A stretch of DNA of 5,333 bases, taken from positions 1 through 5,333 of the forward strand of contig JAAVHW010000046.1 of NCBI GenBank assembly GCA_014799525.1, given 5' to 3'. Origin of the DNA: Clostridiales bacterium. Lineage in GTDB: Bacteria > Bacillota > Clostridia > Christensenellales > CAG-917. The position numbers were made by a program, and so were the translations under genes. Shown piece by piece: positions 5,068 through 5,333 of this stretch; position 1 is the stretch's first letter; every line of letters begins with the position of its first letter. A model generated the notes under the pieces. The model saw only the letters and a program-made list of their open reading frames with translations, did not search any database and was not told where the DNA came from.

Positions 5068-5333
5068 ATGAAGAGTATTAGAGTTAGAATTAGTTTGATT
5101 TTGCTGATTGCAATGCTCGTGATATCGCTTGGTATCGCAGGTGCGTTCCTTACAGGAAGCGTACAGAGCGCAACGGCATATGATTCTGCAGATTCTACAT
5201 CGGTAGCGCAAGACGCTACAGCGTCACCCGACGGTACGCCGAGCGGAAGCTTATCTACGGCGAACGACGAGGCGTTGGTAGCGAGCGACGCGGCTGTAAA
5301 CGTAGAAGTCGTTGCTGATGATGAGCTTGCAAC
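5068..5333 (+). CDS. Exported or surface protein, N-terminal part (3' partial)
   Basis: ATG 5068 opens a frame that runs off the right edge, giving 88 complete codons. The start has a good AGGAG eight bases upstream. Residues 1-7 (MKSIRVR) are basic, residues 8-28 are a long hydrophobic stretch (ISLILLIAMLVISLGIAGAFL), and SATA at 34-37 offers an A-x-A signal peptidase site before Tyr38. This is a typical Sec signal peptide, although an uncleaved anchor is possible. The visible mature part is low-complexity, rich in Ser, Thr, Ala and Asp (DSADSTSVAQDATASPDGTP), without Cys, and ends in a more acidic VNVEVVADDELA. Such a region usually links a signal peptide to domains farther on, which lie outside the window. 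No family can be named. The long leader before it suggests separate transcription from the giant gene. Confidence 0.85.
   Translation, partial: MKSIRVRISLILLIAMLVISLGIAGAFLTGSVQSATAYDSADSTSVAQDATASPDGTPSGSLSTANDEALVASDAAVNVEVVADDELA

Noticed and set aside
1..5333. CRISPR array or mobile element as the source of the repeats
   Set aside because: The repeats are coding, in frame and contiguous, without unique spacers. No transposase, terminal inverted repeats or integrase is visible.

Overview
The window looks like a piece of a Gram-positive, Clostridia-type genome, probably an uncultured gut lineage. Three things suggest this: AGGAG-type ribosome binding sites, heavy use of GAA/GAG codons, and a C-terminal domain of a kind I recall from uncharacterised Clostridia proteins. 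I cannot place it more finely. There is no mobile element, CRISPR array, tRNA or rRNA that I can support.

Positions 1-4258 are one plus-strand reading frame that is already open at the left edge. The GTG at 71 is not its start, because the same repeat continues in frame upstream of it. It encodes the last 1418 residues of a giant, very acidic, mostly disordered repeat protein. From left to right it holds: (a) an acidic Glu/Ala/Val/Leu region in large repeats of 136-153 residues, each carrying one strongly basic 'KKLSWRERR' segment (1-1798); (b) a divergent unit and then seven near-perfect tandem 35-residue acidic repeats (1799-2614); (c) a Pro/Ala/Gln/Val-rich stalk (2615-3046); (d) a short Trp/Arg island and a mixed linker (3050-3676); (e) a compact domain of about 193 residues at the C-terminus (3677-4255). 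Its function is unknown. The layout suggests a long charged spacer or scaffold ending in a folded module.

Positions 4259-5067 form an 809-base gap with no convincing gene. It holds a strong GC-rich hairpin just after the giant gene, an AT-rich long palindrome overlapping a TTGACA box, two Shine-Dalgarno sequences without convincing genes, a duplicated GGTTGCGCA, and four copies of the heptamer TGACAAT. Its last 170 bases are a purine-rich leader with five copies of the octamer CCGARAGG. Most copies can fold as small GNRA-capped hairpins, and the last one covers the ribosome binding site of the next gene.

Positions 5068-5333 are the start of a second plus-strand gene, cut by the right edge. 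It encodes a signal peptide followed by a Ser/Thr/Ala/Asp-rich region, so the product is probably exported. The long gap and the apparent separate promoter argue that the two genes are not one operon. Nothing in the window directly ties their functions together.
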